Shown here: piece after piece, positions 47,701 through 58,021 of the stretch | Position numbering within the stretch: position 1 is the first letter of the stretch | How the letters are laid out: every line of letters starts with the position of its first letter | NCBI RefSeq assembly: GCF_001625305.1 | Contig: NW_017802769.1 | Location: 1-64,000 of the forward strand | Origin: Branchiostoma belcheri | Taxonomy: Eukaryota; Chordata; Leptocardii; Amphioxiformes; Branchiostomatidae | Length of the DNA stretch: 64,000 bases | Direction: 5' to 3' | Program-made: the position numbers and the translations under genes | Notes under the pieces: model-generated | What the model was told of the DNA's origin: nothing | Databases searched by the model: none | The model's input: only the letters and a program-made list of their open reading frames with translations

Positions 47701-50700
47701 GAATACATGTGATGCTGGGAGGTCGAAGGTCACCTGCCCTGCAGTACTTGAGGTCAGAGGTGACGGCCATCTTGAACGAGGCTCCCGGAGGCTGCCTGCC
47801 GCTCTTCAAGTTCACTGAGATCTACGAGAAGAGGTGAGAAGGAAAACTCAAAAGACATTGTATGAATCCAGTACAGTTGTTCAACCACCTTGTTGCTCAA
47901 TGATCAATTCACCTGATAGATTGAATCTTCTCTTTGAGATTATTATGGCTTCACCAACACCACGTAGTGAAGAAGAGTCCATTCCATTCTTTTTCCATTT
48001 TTGGTACAGGGATGTGGTGAAGCCATTTGCTGCATTTGCTCCCAAGCAAATGTCTGCCTTTCTAGTCTTGTGCTATATTGCCTATGTGGGTCTGTAGGTG
48101 GTACGTACATCCAAAGCAAAAGGCATTGTGTGACTTCATAGAATGGCCAAAAAGTCAGTCATGTTATGCCAAGATGTAGTTTCTATAAAAAACCCCAGAT
48201 GAACTTAAGAATCTGAAGATTCTGATGTCTTAAGTGTAATGGATAACAGACAAGCTGTGGTAATGAGTCTTTGCATGTGGACCATTGTGTTACGCCCCCT
48301 ATCTGCCACTGCTGGTACAACAGGCAGGTGCACCTGTCAGATCTGCACAAGCTGTAGTATTGAGTCTGAGCATGTTGACTGTTGTGTTATATGCATGTTG
48401 ACTGTTGTGTTACGCTCCCTATCTTCCACTGCTGGTACGACAGGCAGGTGCACCTGTCAGATCAGGACAAGCTGTTGTATTGAGTCTGAGCATGTTGACT
48501 GTTGTGTTATATGCATGTTGACCATTGTGTTATGCCCCCTATCTTCCCCTGCAGGTACAACAGGCAGGTCCACCTGTCAGACCTGCACAAGCTGACAGAC
48601 GTGGTTCAGGTGAAGGACCAGGGCTCTGCAGGGCGGGTGGTGTGCCTGACTTGTGTCCCCCTGTACCCCCCCGGCACACACCCCAGACTCACCCCCTCCC
48701 CTGCAGCCAGCAGCTCCACCACCACGGCCACCACTCTGTCCAGCGGCAGTCCTGTAGTGGTGGAGGAGGAGGAGGAAGAAGAACCCTTCTGCAAGATCCA
48801 CTGTACACAGGACTTCCTAAGGTAGGACTTCCTTCAGCTGTAGACATGGCAGTGTTCTAGCCAGCCAGAAATTTTTTTCTCTCAGCTCAATTTTGTATGA
48901 CATAACAGAAGTCAAGGTTTATTGCACAAGGATTGCAACAGGTACATGTACAGTGTATGGCAGATAGTAAGATTACTAGCTGGTATGAGTCTATGATAAT
49001 TCTACATATAGGTTACGGGTACTATGTCTGACAGAATGTTGCATAGAACTACGGACTAAGAACTGTAGTAACATCATGTCGAGCACCAAAGGCATTACAA
49101 TCCCACAGCACAAAGATTTGACCCTCAGAAACACTATTCTTGCATTTTGAAGGGGGGGGGGGGCAAATCTTTCTGGTAGACTATGCTCTTTCTACATCTT
49201 CACTCACCAATTTTTGTCAAAAATGATGCTTTGGGCAAAACTTTGGCCCGTGGTTACCGGTATTTAAGATAATTGCCTAGGGAAGTACTTCTTACATTTT
49301 CAACTGTTCAAACTCTCTGACCTATTTATTAATTACACTGTGTGTCCAGTACCAGGGAGGTGGACCATGAAAACTGCATGTTGCCCGACATCGTCCTGTC
49401 CCTGAAGGCGTTTGCTGCCCAGGTCCACACCCTGCTGCAGACCCACGACGGCAGGCTGCCACTTCTCAGCTTCCAGACCTGCTACAACAGCGAGATCGGC
49501 ACCCTGCCCGTGGACGAGGGTGGGAGGGGGGTGCCTGTGGAACACCTGATCAGCTGTGTGCCGGGAGTGAACATCTCACACAGTCAGAGTGGCAACAAGA
49601 CTGTCAAGTGGGCTCAGAACAGGCCTCCGCTTCCTCTGGCTGGTATGTTTTTAGGACTTCTGTTTCTGCATTGATCCTAAAGAAAAGCGTGAAACACTGC
49701 TGTAGAATGTGCCAGCAGCCTTTCCTTTCAAAATCGTCTGTCACTCCTGTTGAATTTTTTTGTCCGACAAGGAGTTGATTGTATCTTAAACCTTGTAGTT
49801 TGCCCTGATTGTGAGGAAAAATGCCAGTGGTTCTGAACACAACACAGGATGAATGAATGAACTTCATTGTTTGACAGAGTACAGGCAACAATAACAAAGC
49901 AATCAACACATACATGTATCTATTCAACATAGATCTATAACTTTTGTTTCCTTTTGGACTTTCACAAAGAAATGTTGTCTTTACTTATTTTCATATCAAT
50001 CAATAGTTCGTACATGTACCTTTAAACCTACTTTTCTGACAACTCTCCAGTGTCACTGACTAAAGCTAGTGGATGCTACCTGAAATGTCTGGCTGTTTCT
50101 AAAATCATATCCTGTTGCTTGAGTAATTGTTTTATGACAGATATACATTGTATTCCCTTTACCACTATAATGATGACATGTTTCCCTGTCCCAGATGCCT
50201 GTTGGCCGAAGCTGCGTCCCCCCAGCCCTGCAGCCTCCCCCCAGCTGATCCAGTTCAGTCGAGACGTGGTTGACCTGCTGAAGACCGTGTCGTGCTGCAG
50301 ACTGCCCTTCTCCCGGTTCATCCCCACCTACCATCACCACTTCGGCAGGCAGTGTAAGGTGGCAGACTACGGCTTCACCAAGCTGGTCGAGCTGTTTGAA
50401 GCTGTTCCACATGTGCTACAGGTAATTAATTAAAAGCATGGCTGTCAGCATTTAGCAAAGCATTTCAGATCAAGCTACAAACTGAATACTATCACTGCCT
50501 GAATTGAATGTTTCAAAAACAGTGCAATACCGCATTTGGTAAGATTAATGAACTTATGCATGATTTTAACACTCAGTTATTATTCTAAACAATCACTAAG
50601 TGACTTTCAGAGCAATTCAAGACCCAATTCCCAGGGACTTGCTATTCTGTACATTTAGTGCGGAATAAATCATTATTGTCATTGCACAAGATACATACTA

Positions 50701-53700
50701 CCGGTATCAGTTTTGGAAATTTTCCGAGAAAATGTTGTTAAAAAAAAGAAAAGTAGGCAGAGAAAAGCTGAGATTAGTGAGAACTCCTTATTTGAATTAC
50801 TGAGAATTAGTAAATCAGACAGATTATGGTACTTGGCTTTCTAAAATGTGAAATAAGATTAATTCCTTCTTTCAGCCCATTAGCACTAAAAGTGCAAGTA
50901 TATTGTACTACAAGCACATTATCTTTCTTATATCTACATAACATAATTTTCCTCTGTCTCCATAGATCCTGGGCTATGGCTCTGCCCGTGTGCTGACCCT
51001 GACCCATCGCGCTCAGGTCAAACGTTTCACCCAGGACGTCCTGCGTCTGCTCAAGTCCCTGCCCAACAAGGAGGTGACGGAGGCGGAGTTTCCCGCGGCG
51101 TTCCACGGCTGTCACGAGAAGACGTGGGACGTCAGGGACTACGGCGTGTGTGAGGTCCAGGATCTGCTCTGTGAGCTGCCGGAAAACACTGTGGAGGTAG
51201 ACACTTGTCTGTGCACTGTGCTTGTATTTGATATATCTATTATTATTAAGCCTGTTCAATGACAGTAAAGCTTGAACAAAAATATTGATGATGACTAGAA
51301 GAATAGTATTTGATATGCTTCTTCAGTGTACATTCAGTCTAAGTCAGTTTGTGGGCTCATTCGTATACTGTCTTTCAACAGATAAACAACACAGAAGACA
51401 ACACTGTCATATCACTGCCTAGGAGAGGTCAGTACTTCATACATACCAGTAATTTACAATTGTAGATGTATTTTGTTCAGAACAAGTTTCTAGTTTACAA
51501 TACTAGTACTAGCAGTGTAAAAATGCGACAGGCTGAAAGAAAATCAGGACTCCTGTTGATGAAATAGATAATGTAGGTAAACATTTTATGAACTGCCAAA
51601 TATTTTTTTTTGTACGTTCATTTTCTGCCATTTGGATTTAGCAGCCATCCCCCATTTCTAACAATGGACTCTCCCTGACAGAACAAACCCCAGAGGAAGT
51701 GGAGCGTACCAAGCGGTTTGCGAGGGAGGTGGTGGAGCTGCTGCGTCGCCAGCCCCACTGCCGCATGCCCTTCAACAAGTTCATCCCAGCCTACCACCAC
51801 CACTTCAGCCGGCAGTGTCGCCTGTCTGACTACGGCTTCAGCAAACTCATCGACCTGTTTGAGGCAGTGCCACAGGTGGTACAGGTATGTAGTGTCTGTG
51901 GCTTACATTTGGGTAGATAATGTTAGTTTGTTGTAAGTCACATTGCCTTTTACTCGTTTTAGAGGCCGTCGAGGCAGTTGTTGACCACATGTCTTCCGCA
52001 GTATTAGAAGGTGGAGACCATCGCTTTTCACTACCTTTTACTTCCCTGACCAAAAGTATATATAATGTGCTATATATCCATATAGTCAGGTACTCATACA
52101 AATACGGTATGTTGTTATAATGATAAATGTAATAAGGAGTTAAGAGAAAGTGTGAGCTCTTTACAAAGGCGAAATGCAGGGCTCTAGCCAGCACCAGGTT
52201 TTCCGTCAATTACAGGAACTTTGTGATGTGTGATGGAAAAATTTGTAAACCAATCTGTCAAGATTGATGGACAAAATTGACAAGAATATAGGGTAAAAAT
52301 ATACAACCAACAACCACTCTCAACCCCATGATTTGCCTCTCAGGATGTTGGAAATTGCGTTTTTAAAGGCTTGTACTGGTAGATCTATAATTTGTCTCTG
52401 AACCCCCTAGATTGTGAGCAGTTTACCCCAGGTCTAATCATGAACCGGGGCTGATGGAAAAAATTTTAACTGGCTAGAATCTTGGTTGACTGTTCATATT
52501 TGATGTTTACAGGTACTTGAGGGTGGTGAGGAGAGAAACTTGGTCCTGGCTGAAGGGGAGAGAATCAAGGTGCTGAGTTACCAGCTGGTGAAACTGCTGC
52601 GAGCGCAGAAGGACCAGAGACTGCAGCTGGGCATGCTCATCCCGACCTACGCGCGCATGTACGGCTACACACTACGGCTACAGGACTACGACGCTAGCTC
52701 CATCAGACAACTCCTGGAGAAAGTCACACATGTCGTCAGGGTATGTAGTAACATTATATAGTCAAGTTCATTTTTTTTAAAACTATATTCTGTGTACAAA
52801 TATGGTTGTAACTCTCTGGCACAATTAATATTGTTGACGTCACATATCCGTAATGTTTTGTGTGAATAAGGTCACGTGTCTGGAACTGGAACTCTCGTGA
52901 GATTACATTTTGAAGTGATTGGTCATTAATTATCCTGATTAAGGCGAGAGTTATCGTTGAAAATTTTATCTCTATGTAACACTTGTGTTGGAATAAAGTT
53001 CAACATTCAACTGTGATTACTACCAGCGCAGATGAACTTTCATGATAAATATAGTTGTGTTTGAAAAATATTATTGAGTTATTGATATGAGACAGATGAA
53101 ACCATACAAAATCGTACTACATTAATGAATATTGCTTGTAATCAGGTGGAAATTAGTGTGTCATTTAGTTTGATACTGTATGTGAAATCATAATGCAAGT
53201 GTAAGTGTTGTATAGATATTTGTACGTTGCTTGTATTTTGTAATCAGGTGGAAATTTTGTTTGATGCGTGCAATGATAATACATGTACACAGTATACTTA
53301 CAATACATGTACAACATGTTTTATAATGAATGGCAATACATGTGTAAGTGTCGTCTGAATATCTGCCGTTTTTGTTCCCAGGTGGAGGCAGGTGTGCGTG
53401 GTGCGCAGGTGGTGCTGATCGACCGCAGACACCTGAAGCACCTGTCCCAGCTGGTGCTGGCACTGCTGATGGACACAGCTGACGGAACTGTTCCACTCAA
53501 GGACTTTCCACAGGTGTGTGGGGGGAGGAAGAAATGATTAGCTGATGAATACAAATTCTTTGTGTTGCACATCTACATAAGTTTATGAACAAAAAAAGAT
53601 TTAAAGACTCTTTTTACCTAGTACCTACTTATTAAGTGTTTGATTCAGTCAGCGTTTTGGTGGCCATTTGTCTTCTCCCCTAATGCAATTCTGTCTGGTT

Positions 53701-56700
53701 CACTTGCCCTGAGGAGGGTGACAGATGGTCAATGACTGTTGGCTGAATAAAACACTTAGTTGTGTAATAAGTGTCTTCTGTTCAGTGACTTGCCATACTG
53801 ATGAAAGTATTCACGAAAATAAGTTTATATTTTTTCACAGATAGAACAAATAGAAGACAGTTGACAATGATGAGAACTAACTTTGATACAGAAAGGCTAT
53901 CACGGCTAGCAAGGTTAAAGATAACTGTGGGACACAGTTAGATGCAAAATTCTACAACACAAATATTGGCCTTAATTTTTAGTCCATGCTTCATAGTATG
54001 TTATGTATGATGTAAGCTAATCTTTTTTTATAATTGTAACTCTGTCTAGGTGTTTGTCCAGCGTTACCGGTACCCGTGTGACCCGAGGGAGTATGGGTAC
54101 CAGTGTCTGGCAGATCTACTCAAGGCCATGCACCAAACTGCACAGGTAGGGGGTGCTGCAGTCATGCTGGGAGAAAAGTCAGTGTACAGACTGAAGTACC
54201 TGACAATGTTAAAAGAAATTTCTAGATCTCAATGAGTTTTGGAAAAACATCTTGATTGAATCTTTTAATCTTTAACTCCTGATATCCTTGATATTCTTTT
54301 TGGTACAAAATGTCACCAACTAGACATCCAGGTAATGAGATATGCCAAAAAACACTTATTCCGGCAACTGGATATGATTTTAGAAACCGTCAGACATTTC
54401 AGGTAGTATGCACTACCATGTGTCACTGACGAAAGGTGGTGGATGCTACCTGAAATCCCTGACTGTTTCCAAAATCATATCCAGATGCTTGAGTAACTGT
54501 TTTTTGGCGTACCTATTCATTTGTGTACAATTTACATAATATAAATTGCATTCCATTGCCAACAGACTCAATTTCTTGTCAGAAATTATGACGTACTGAA
54601 GAGAACTCTTAGAAATGATTTTTTCCCTCTGCAGCTGAAGAATGAAGGCAGTGAGGACTGTGAGTGTGAGGTGGTGCTGACACCGCTGTACCACTTCGCA
54701 CGTGACATCAGGGTCATGCTGCTAGCCCGCCACTGTAGCGTCCCCCTGGCCACCTTCAGCAATGCCTTCCAGGAACACTTCAGACGCCCGTGTAGGCCCC
54801 AGCAGTTCGGCTTCTACAACATCCCAGCCCTGCTGGCAGCCATCCCACAGGTGGGCTTTTGAAAGCACGTTGACAAAACGTACTGCACAAAACACTCACT
54901 CACTGTCCGGTTTATTGTCTGTTTTCCCCCGTCTTCTGAGGGATAGAAATGCTTGCACGGCAATACTGAGGCTTGATGGCAGCCTGCCACTTGCATCTGT
55001 CCTGTGGGTTGACGTTTTGTAGGTTCAAGTGGTGGAAGTCCCCCTTACATTGTCAAACCATCCTTCCATTGTGAAACCCGTAATTGATTTGTGCTGCATA
55101 TGCTAGATGATGGGAACATCTGTAATTGTTTGAAAATGTATGATAATCCAGACAAACATCTAATAGCACAGTCTGTGTAGTTCTTATTCTACCCTGTCAA
55201 TTTTTACCTCCGGGGAAGGAGATATCCTTCCGCGAGGAGGTTTTACTATGGTTCGAAACATTTCTGTCAGCAGCTGTTTCTCGCGATCGGCTGGACGGAT
55301 TGGTCTGTTGTTCGGTATACGTATTGCTATTGGGCTGCAGATGATGCAGAACGTTTTTGTTTAATTGCATATGTGTTTATGGGCGTCGAAATAAAATGTT
55401 TTTAAGTGCTCCGGACACCCCCGCCATGCTGAAAATGGAATTTACCATGTTGTTAAGGAATGGGGAGGTTGCAGTTTTGGGTCTTAGCATTTAAAAGGGG
55501 TCAAACAGAGGGGTGTCTGGTTCCGATAAATGGGTGACGGCGCAGCAATGACGGCGGGGGTAATGGTGCGGGTGACGGTGCAGGCTGTCAGACTGTGAGA
55601 CACGTTAATCAACAGTCCATACCGAACCAACCGTCAGTAGCCATCAAACACATACAAACATATTACGCACATAACTTTCATACTACACACAAACAAATAA
55701 CCTAAACCAATAGAATACAAAAAAAACCCGGAGGTTTGAAATCTACGATTTTCCTTGTTTATTTGTACAACTGTTACGTTAAGTTTACAGATGGCTTTCC
55801 CTTCACAGGTGGTGAATGTCAAAGGTAGAGGCAACAGGAAGGTGGTGGTACTGAGGCATGATATGAGAGGTAGGTGTTGACAATGGTAGCTAAAGTGTTA
55901 GATTGTATCATGTGCCTTTTCTTTGTGTGATTTAAAAAAAAATTAATTATGGGTATGTACATGGCTATGCATTCCAAATTTTTTTTTGGATTCAATTAAC
56001 TTTCCCTTGTATACTATATACCTGCATGTATCATATCCACGGAATATTGCTGATGCTTAGAAGTTAGAACAAGACTAGTGTGCTCAGCTAGTACTATAAA
56101 AAATATATCACAGAGTATGGTGTTGTATGGTGGAGAGGAGATGAGGTCTAGGTCATAATTGAAGGTAGAGGATGAGCTGTACTCTGTGACAGATGACTTT
56201 ATATATATATTTTTTTGTATCTTTTACAAAGCTGGAGCCCAGAGTTACCATCATGGTACAGGAGTACGTGGCAGTAGTTCAGGCACCACTTCACCATCCA
56301 GTGTGGACAGCAGCAGTAGGGAGTCGTCCAATCGTGGCTCTCCTACCTGTCTGACTGGGTTAGAACAGGGGCTGCCCGGTGCACATTCTCCCGAGTGCCT
56401 GCCAGAATCTGCAGAGATGCCTGCTGTCGGGGTGGCTGAGTGCCCGAATGCTGACGACACCCGCTCTTCCAGTGGTGTGTCTAGTGCTGGGGCACAAGAG
56501 ACCGAACAAGGTAGGAAGAAAACTAGTTTGAAAAACTTATACATGTTGAAGTAAAGGGCAGCTTCAAGTGTTATAAGTCATTTCATTGCTCATACAACAA
56601 AGTCAATGTCTCCAGTGTACAGTAAAGACTCAGGTCACATATAGACAAACTAGCTCAGGCTTTCCTTGTGTATTGAGCTTGTAGTATGAAGAAATGGGAT

Positions 56701-58021
56701 GTTAACAAGTGCACACTGCTATACAATGTGTGATGGTGTCCACTCCAGCTCAAATCATCCTTTCTTCCTCACACCAGGCCATCCCAGTGAGGACACAGCT
56801 GTTCCAGACCTGCTAGTTAAGGGCAGTGGCCAGGATGGTGTTGGGGATAGTCAGGAAGTCAGAGGTATGTGTTCAGCACCTATATATTTCCATGCTTTCG
56901 ATTCGACATGTTTGCAGCGTAACACCGGCTTTGCAGATTATGGGTTGGGCAGATTAAGCAAACAACGGCCCATCAGATAGCTAACTAATATATAATTTCA
57001 ATGTGTTTTTTGAGTGTAGCCTACATTCTAACAGAATTGATTGTTTCCTCCCAGACCTGATGTCCAGATCACCCTCCCCAGTTGACCTGTTGAGTGCACC
57101 CATCCCACCGTCCCTGCCGTCCCCGGTCATCTGGCCTGACCCAGTGACCGCTGCCGACACGAGTGACCTCATCAAGTTCACAGATTCACCGCCGCCAACC
57201 GCTGGTAAAACACTGGCTTCTGCTATAGAAAATTTATTATGTTTACCTTCGTAGAAGGAATCGTTTTTGCTTTGTTTCATCTCCTTCCCCAAACAAATAA
57301 AGTCAATGACCTGGACCAGCAGTCTGTCACCATGGCAACTAGTACTGTAGCAGTGTTGGGTCACATTATGTAGCAGGACAGAGTTTGAGAGGCTGCTCAC
57401 CATATATGTGAACGTGATTGACGGAAACTGAGAAGTAGTTTGTTGAGATAGACCTTGTGAAGGTAAACAGCATGCCTTTGCTTGCAAATATAACAGTTAC
57501 TCTAGTTTCTTAATTTGTGTTTATTCAAGTGGTAAAACTGCATACTTCAAAAGGTGTCTAAATGATGTCTGTGATAGCAACCAAAGAATAAAAAAACAAG
57601 ACTACCAATATCAGCCCAGGTCTCAAACCTGAAAAAAGACAACTGATAGAAGATGTTGTCATTTAAAGTTGTCAGGGGCTTTTAACAACGATGTTGCTAA
57701 CAATACATACTGACGTTAACAGTGAAGTATTGTGCTTGATTATCAAGACCTATTTATGACTTACAGGCAGTCTTGTTTCTTCACCTTTCAGGCAATGCGC
57801 AAGACGTAAAGAAACTAGGCAAGCTTGTTGCAGACTGTACCGAGTCAAGAGAAGACGCCGAGGGGGGAGTTGGAGATGTCAAGAAGATGGGCAAAGGACA
57901 GACGAAGGAGCAAAGGAGCGAGGGAAGGAAAGACGGAGGAGGACTGACGCGAGGAAGTGTGGTGAGGAGAAGTGTGAAGCTGGCAGCAGCCTTCTCAGAA
58001 CCCCTGAAGACTTCACAGTAG
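39088..58021 (+). CDS. MARF1: Meiosis regulator and mRNA stability factor 1 (NYN-RRM-LOTUS protein)
   Basis: Twenty-seven exons joined in consistent phase give 5379 nt and 1792 residues (human about 1742). MARF1 is a cytoplasmic RNA regulator: its NYN domain cleaves RNA, and its RRMs and eight LOTUS (OST-HTH) modules select targets. In mouse oocytes it drives meiotic progression and limits retrotransposon transcripts. The order here is a C2H2 finger, a Pro-rich linker, NYN, RRM1, a Ser/Pro linker, RRM2, eight LOTUS modules and a low-complexity tail. The ATG at 39088 follows a small upstream frame (ATG at 39068, ending quickly) in the same exon. It is divergent from NDE1, as in human. Exon coordinates are in the block entries below. 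Confidence 0.93.
39306..39519. mobile_element. Inverted-repeat element with ATTACGAATTAC motifs
   Basis: The termini GAGGGCCTGCAAG (39306-39318) and CTTGCTGGCCCTC (39507-39519) match with one difference. Inside, ATTACG/AATTACG words occur six times at irregular spacing. It lies just after MARF1 exon 1. Confidence 0.7.
39758..39835. mobile_element. Fragment of the TTGCACCAGACAAATT family
   Basis: GGGCTTGAAATACTTTTTCT and ATTGAAAATTATCTGCACCA match sequence near 8160-8250 in HAUS8 intron 2. It directly precedes a SINE. Confidence 0.55.
39840..40030 (+). mobile_element. tRNA-derived SINE
   Basis: A tRNA-like head with an A-box-like region (TAGCGGCAGTGTGCTAGAC) and a B box (GGTTCGAGTCC, 39888-39898) leads into a body with CTTGTGCCCTGGGAAAGGCA. 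Body sequence on the opposite strand recurs at 42085-42245 and 45975-46160. It cannot fold as a complete tRNA, so it is not a tRNA gene. Confidence 0.75.
41079..41354. mobile_element. ATTATGTTTACC element, copy 1 (MARF1 intron 2)
   Basis: Ends GCATAATGTTTACCTTCGG and CCTTCGGTAAACATAATT in inverted orientation. Interior GTCACCATGGTGACAGACAT and AGAAGAAGAAGAGGAAG are shared, in reverse, with 43969-44262 and 57237-57496. Confidence 0.8.
42085..42245 (-). mobile_element. tRNA-derived SINE, minus orientation
   Basis: On the minus strand, TGGCATAAGGGCAGAGCGTT (A-box region) is followed by a B box (GGTTCGAACCC, 42188-42198) and then the SINE body with CCTTGGGAAAGGCAATTTAC. Confidence 0.8.
42307..43943 (+). 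CDS. MARF1: MARF1 exons 4-6: NYN ribonuclease domain
   Basis: Exons 42307-42545, 43176-43293 and 43777-43943; NYN at about residues 331-483. It reads [55 protein letters not shown] and then [20 protein letters not shown]. The acidic residues expected to bind metal are present (Asp in FWDIEN, in AADDK and in GDVNF), so catalytic activity is likely. Confidence 0.93.
42583..42975. mobile_element. Dispersed element, copy 1 (MARF1 intron 4)
   Basis: Shares reversed blocks with 62560-62873: GGGTCCACCCCGAAAAAAGG with CTAGGGTCGGCAGTTTTTTC, the section on polar ATATTTTCAATGTCAATGTTGG, and GATCAATCAGC-like words. Contains a T-rich CTTT run. No coding capacity. Confidence 0.7.
43969..44262. mobile_element. 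ATTATGTTTACC element, copy 2 (MARF1 intron 6)
   Basis: Starts ATTATGTTTACATTCGCAGA and ends AACATAATGCCTTTGCTTTG. Carries CTGTCACCATGGTAACTGGT and GTTGGGTTACATCATGTTGC, shared with the other two copies. Confidence 0.8.
44391..47271 (+). CDS. MARF1: MARF1 exons 7-11: RRM1, linker and RRM2
   Basis: Exons 44391-44560, 44912-45074, 45482-45813, 46235-46496 and 47176-47271. RRM1 spans exons 7-8 ([56 protein letters not shown]). Exons 9-10 are a Ser/Pro/Arg-rich linker. RRM2 begins in exon 10 ([20 protein letters not shown]) and continues through exons 11-12. The exon 9 acceptor was taken at AATGCAG|ACG; nearby AGs at about 45425 and 45432 could extend the exon in the same frame. Confidence 0.88.
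44565..44864 (+). mobile_element. LINE ORF2 C-terminal relic read from MARF1 exon 7
   Basis: Reading straight through the exon 7 donor stays open to 44864 and gives [20 protein letters not shown] followed by [11 protein letters not shown]. This is the hallmark C-terminal motif of many non-LTR retrotransposon reverse transcriptases (FFPRTIxxWNxLP...SLxxFKxxL). The relic begins within about 10-20 nt of the splice donor at 44560, in the same frame and orientation as MARF1. Confidence 0.8.
45975..46160 (-). mobile_element. tRNA-derived SINE, minus orientation
   Basis: Minus strand: GTGGCATAATGACAGAAAGT, then a B-box-like GAGTTCGAATCC (46097-46108), then a body with CCTTGGAAAAAGCACTTTAC. More diverged than the 42085 copy. 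Confidence 0.75.
46623..47022. mobile_element. TTAGGCC inverted-repeat element, copy 2
   Basis: Highly similar to 13596-14017 over its whole length and in the same orientation, with the same ends (TTAGGCCACAGCAAGTAAAT and GTGGCCTTA). It lies in MARF1 intron 10. Confidence 0.88.
47673..54850 (+). CDS. MARF1: MARF1 exons 12-22: eight LOTUS modules
   Basis: Exons 47673-47833, 48555-48821, 49350-49642, 50195-50421, 50966-51196, 51382-51427, 51682-51884, 52513-52740, 53382-53513, 54050-54145 and 54635-54850. LOTUS starts are seen at [98 protein letters not shown] and [14 protein letters not shown]. Modules 3 and 5 are nearly alike ([17 protein letters not shown] and [17 protein letters not shown], then DYGFxKL). 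Eight modules equal the vertebrate number. LOTUS domains bind G-rich or structured RNA and, in some proteins, helicase partners. Confidence 0.92.
48280..48600 (+). repeat. 120-bp triplication of the MARF1 exon 13 start
   Basis: GTAC[AG]ACAGGCAGGT with flanks occurs at 48315, 48435 and 48555, an exact 120-bp period. The third copy is the real exon 13 start after CCCCTGCAG. In the first two the acceptor reads CACTGCTG, so the AG is lost. Confidence 0.93.
49147..49164. repeat. Poly-G run
   Basis: About a dozen consecutive G in MARF1 intron 13. A G-tract this long is prone to length variation and sequencing error. Confidence 0.6.
50050..50150. mobile_element. Half copy of the fold-back element
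   Basis: GTGGATGCTACCTGAAATGT through AAAATCATATCCTGTTGCTT matches the right arm of the element at 54300-54500. The left arm is absent. Confidence 0.7.
52179..52480. mobile_element. Inverted-repeat element with CTAGCCAG/CTGGCTAG ends
   Basis: GGGCTCTAGCCAGCACC at the left and CTGGCTAGAATC at the right are inverted, in MARF1 intron 18. A similar left-end word (TTCTAGCCAGCCAG) occurs near 48855. Confidence 0.55.
54300..54500. mobile_element. Fold-back element, full copy (MARF1 intron 21)
   Basis: Two long opposed arms: GCCAAAAAACACTTATTCCG with ACTGGATATGATTTTAGAAA on the left, and CCAAAATCATATCCAGATGC with GTAACTGTTTTTTGGCG on the right. Arm length is about 70-75 nt with imperfect pairing, so the transcript could form a long hairpin. 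Confidence 0.8.
54893..55070 (-). mobile_element. Decayed non-LTR retrotransposon relic
   Basis: Homologous at the DNA level to 14877-15075 (shared GCTTGCACGGCAATACTG and TTACATTGTCAAACCAT). The WFDNVR frame is broken further here. It begins just after the MARF1 exon 22 donor. Confidence 0.7.
55809..58021 (+). CDS. MARF1: MARF1 exons 23-27: C-terminal tail
   Basis: Exons 55809-55869, 56232-56510, 56778-56864, 57055-57204 and 57792-58021; residues 1525-1792. After the last LOTUS strand the tail is Ser/Gly/Pro-rich, then Lys/Glu/Arg-rich, and ends [16 protein letters not shown]. It has no recognisable domain. Vertebrate MARF1 also ends in a low-complexity region that includes motifs for decapping and deadenylation partners; I could not align individual motifs. 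Confidence 0.8.
57237..57496. mobile_element. ATTATGTTTACC element, copy 3 (MARF1 intron 26)
   Basis: Starts ATTATGTTTACCTTCGTAGA and ends AAGGTAAACAGCATGCCTTT. Same interior CTGTCACCATGGCAACTAGT as the other copies. Confidence 0.8.

Noticed and set aside
48239-48595. 118-residue open frame with Cys-rich repeats
   Set aside because: It is an out-of-phase reading of the 120-bp intronic triplication; the true exon 13 uses another frame.
51920-52120. Open frame after MARF1 exon 18
   Set aside because: Begins after the exon donor, has no clear acceptor fit with MARF1 phase, and no LOTUS residues.
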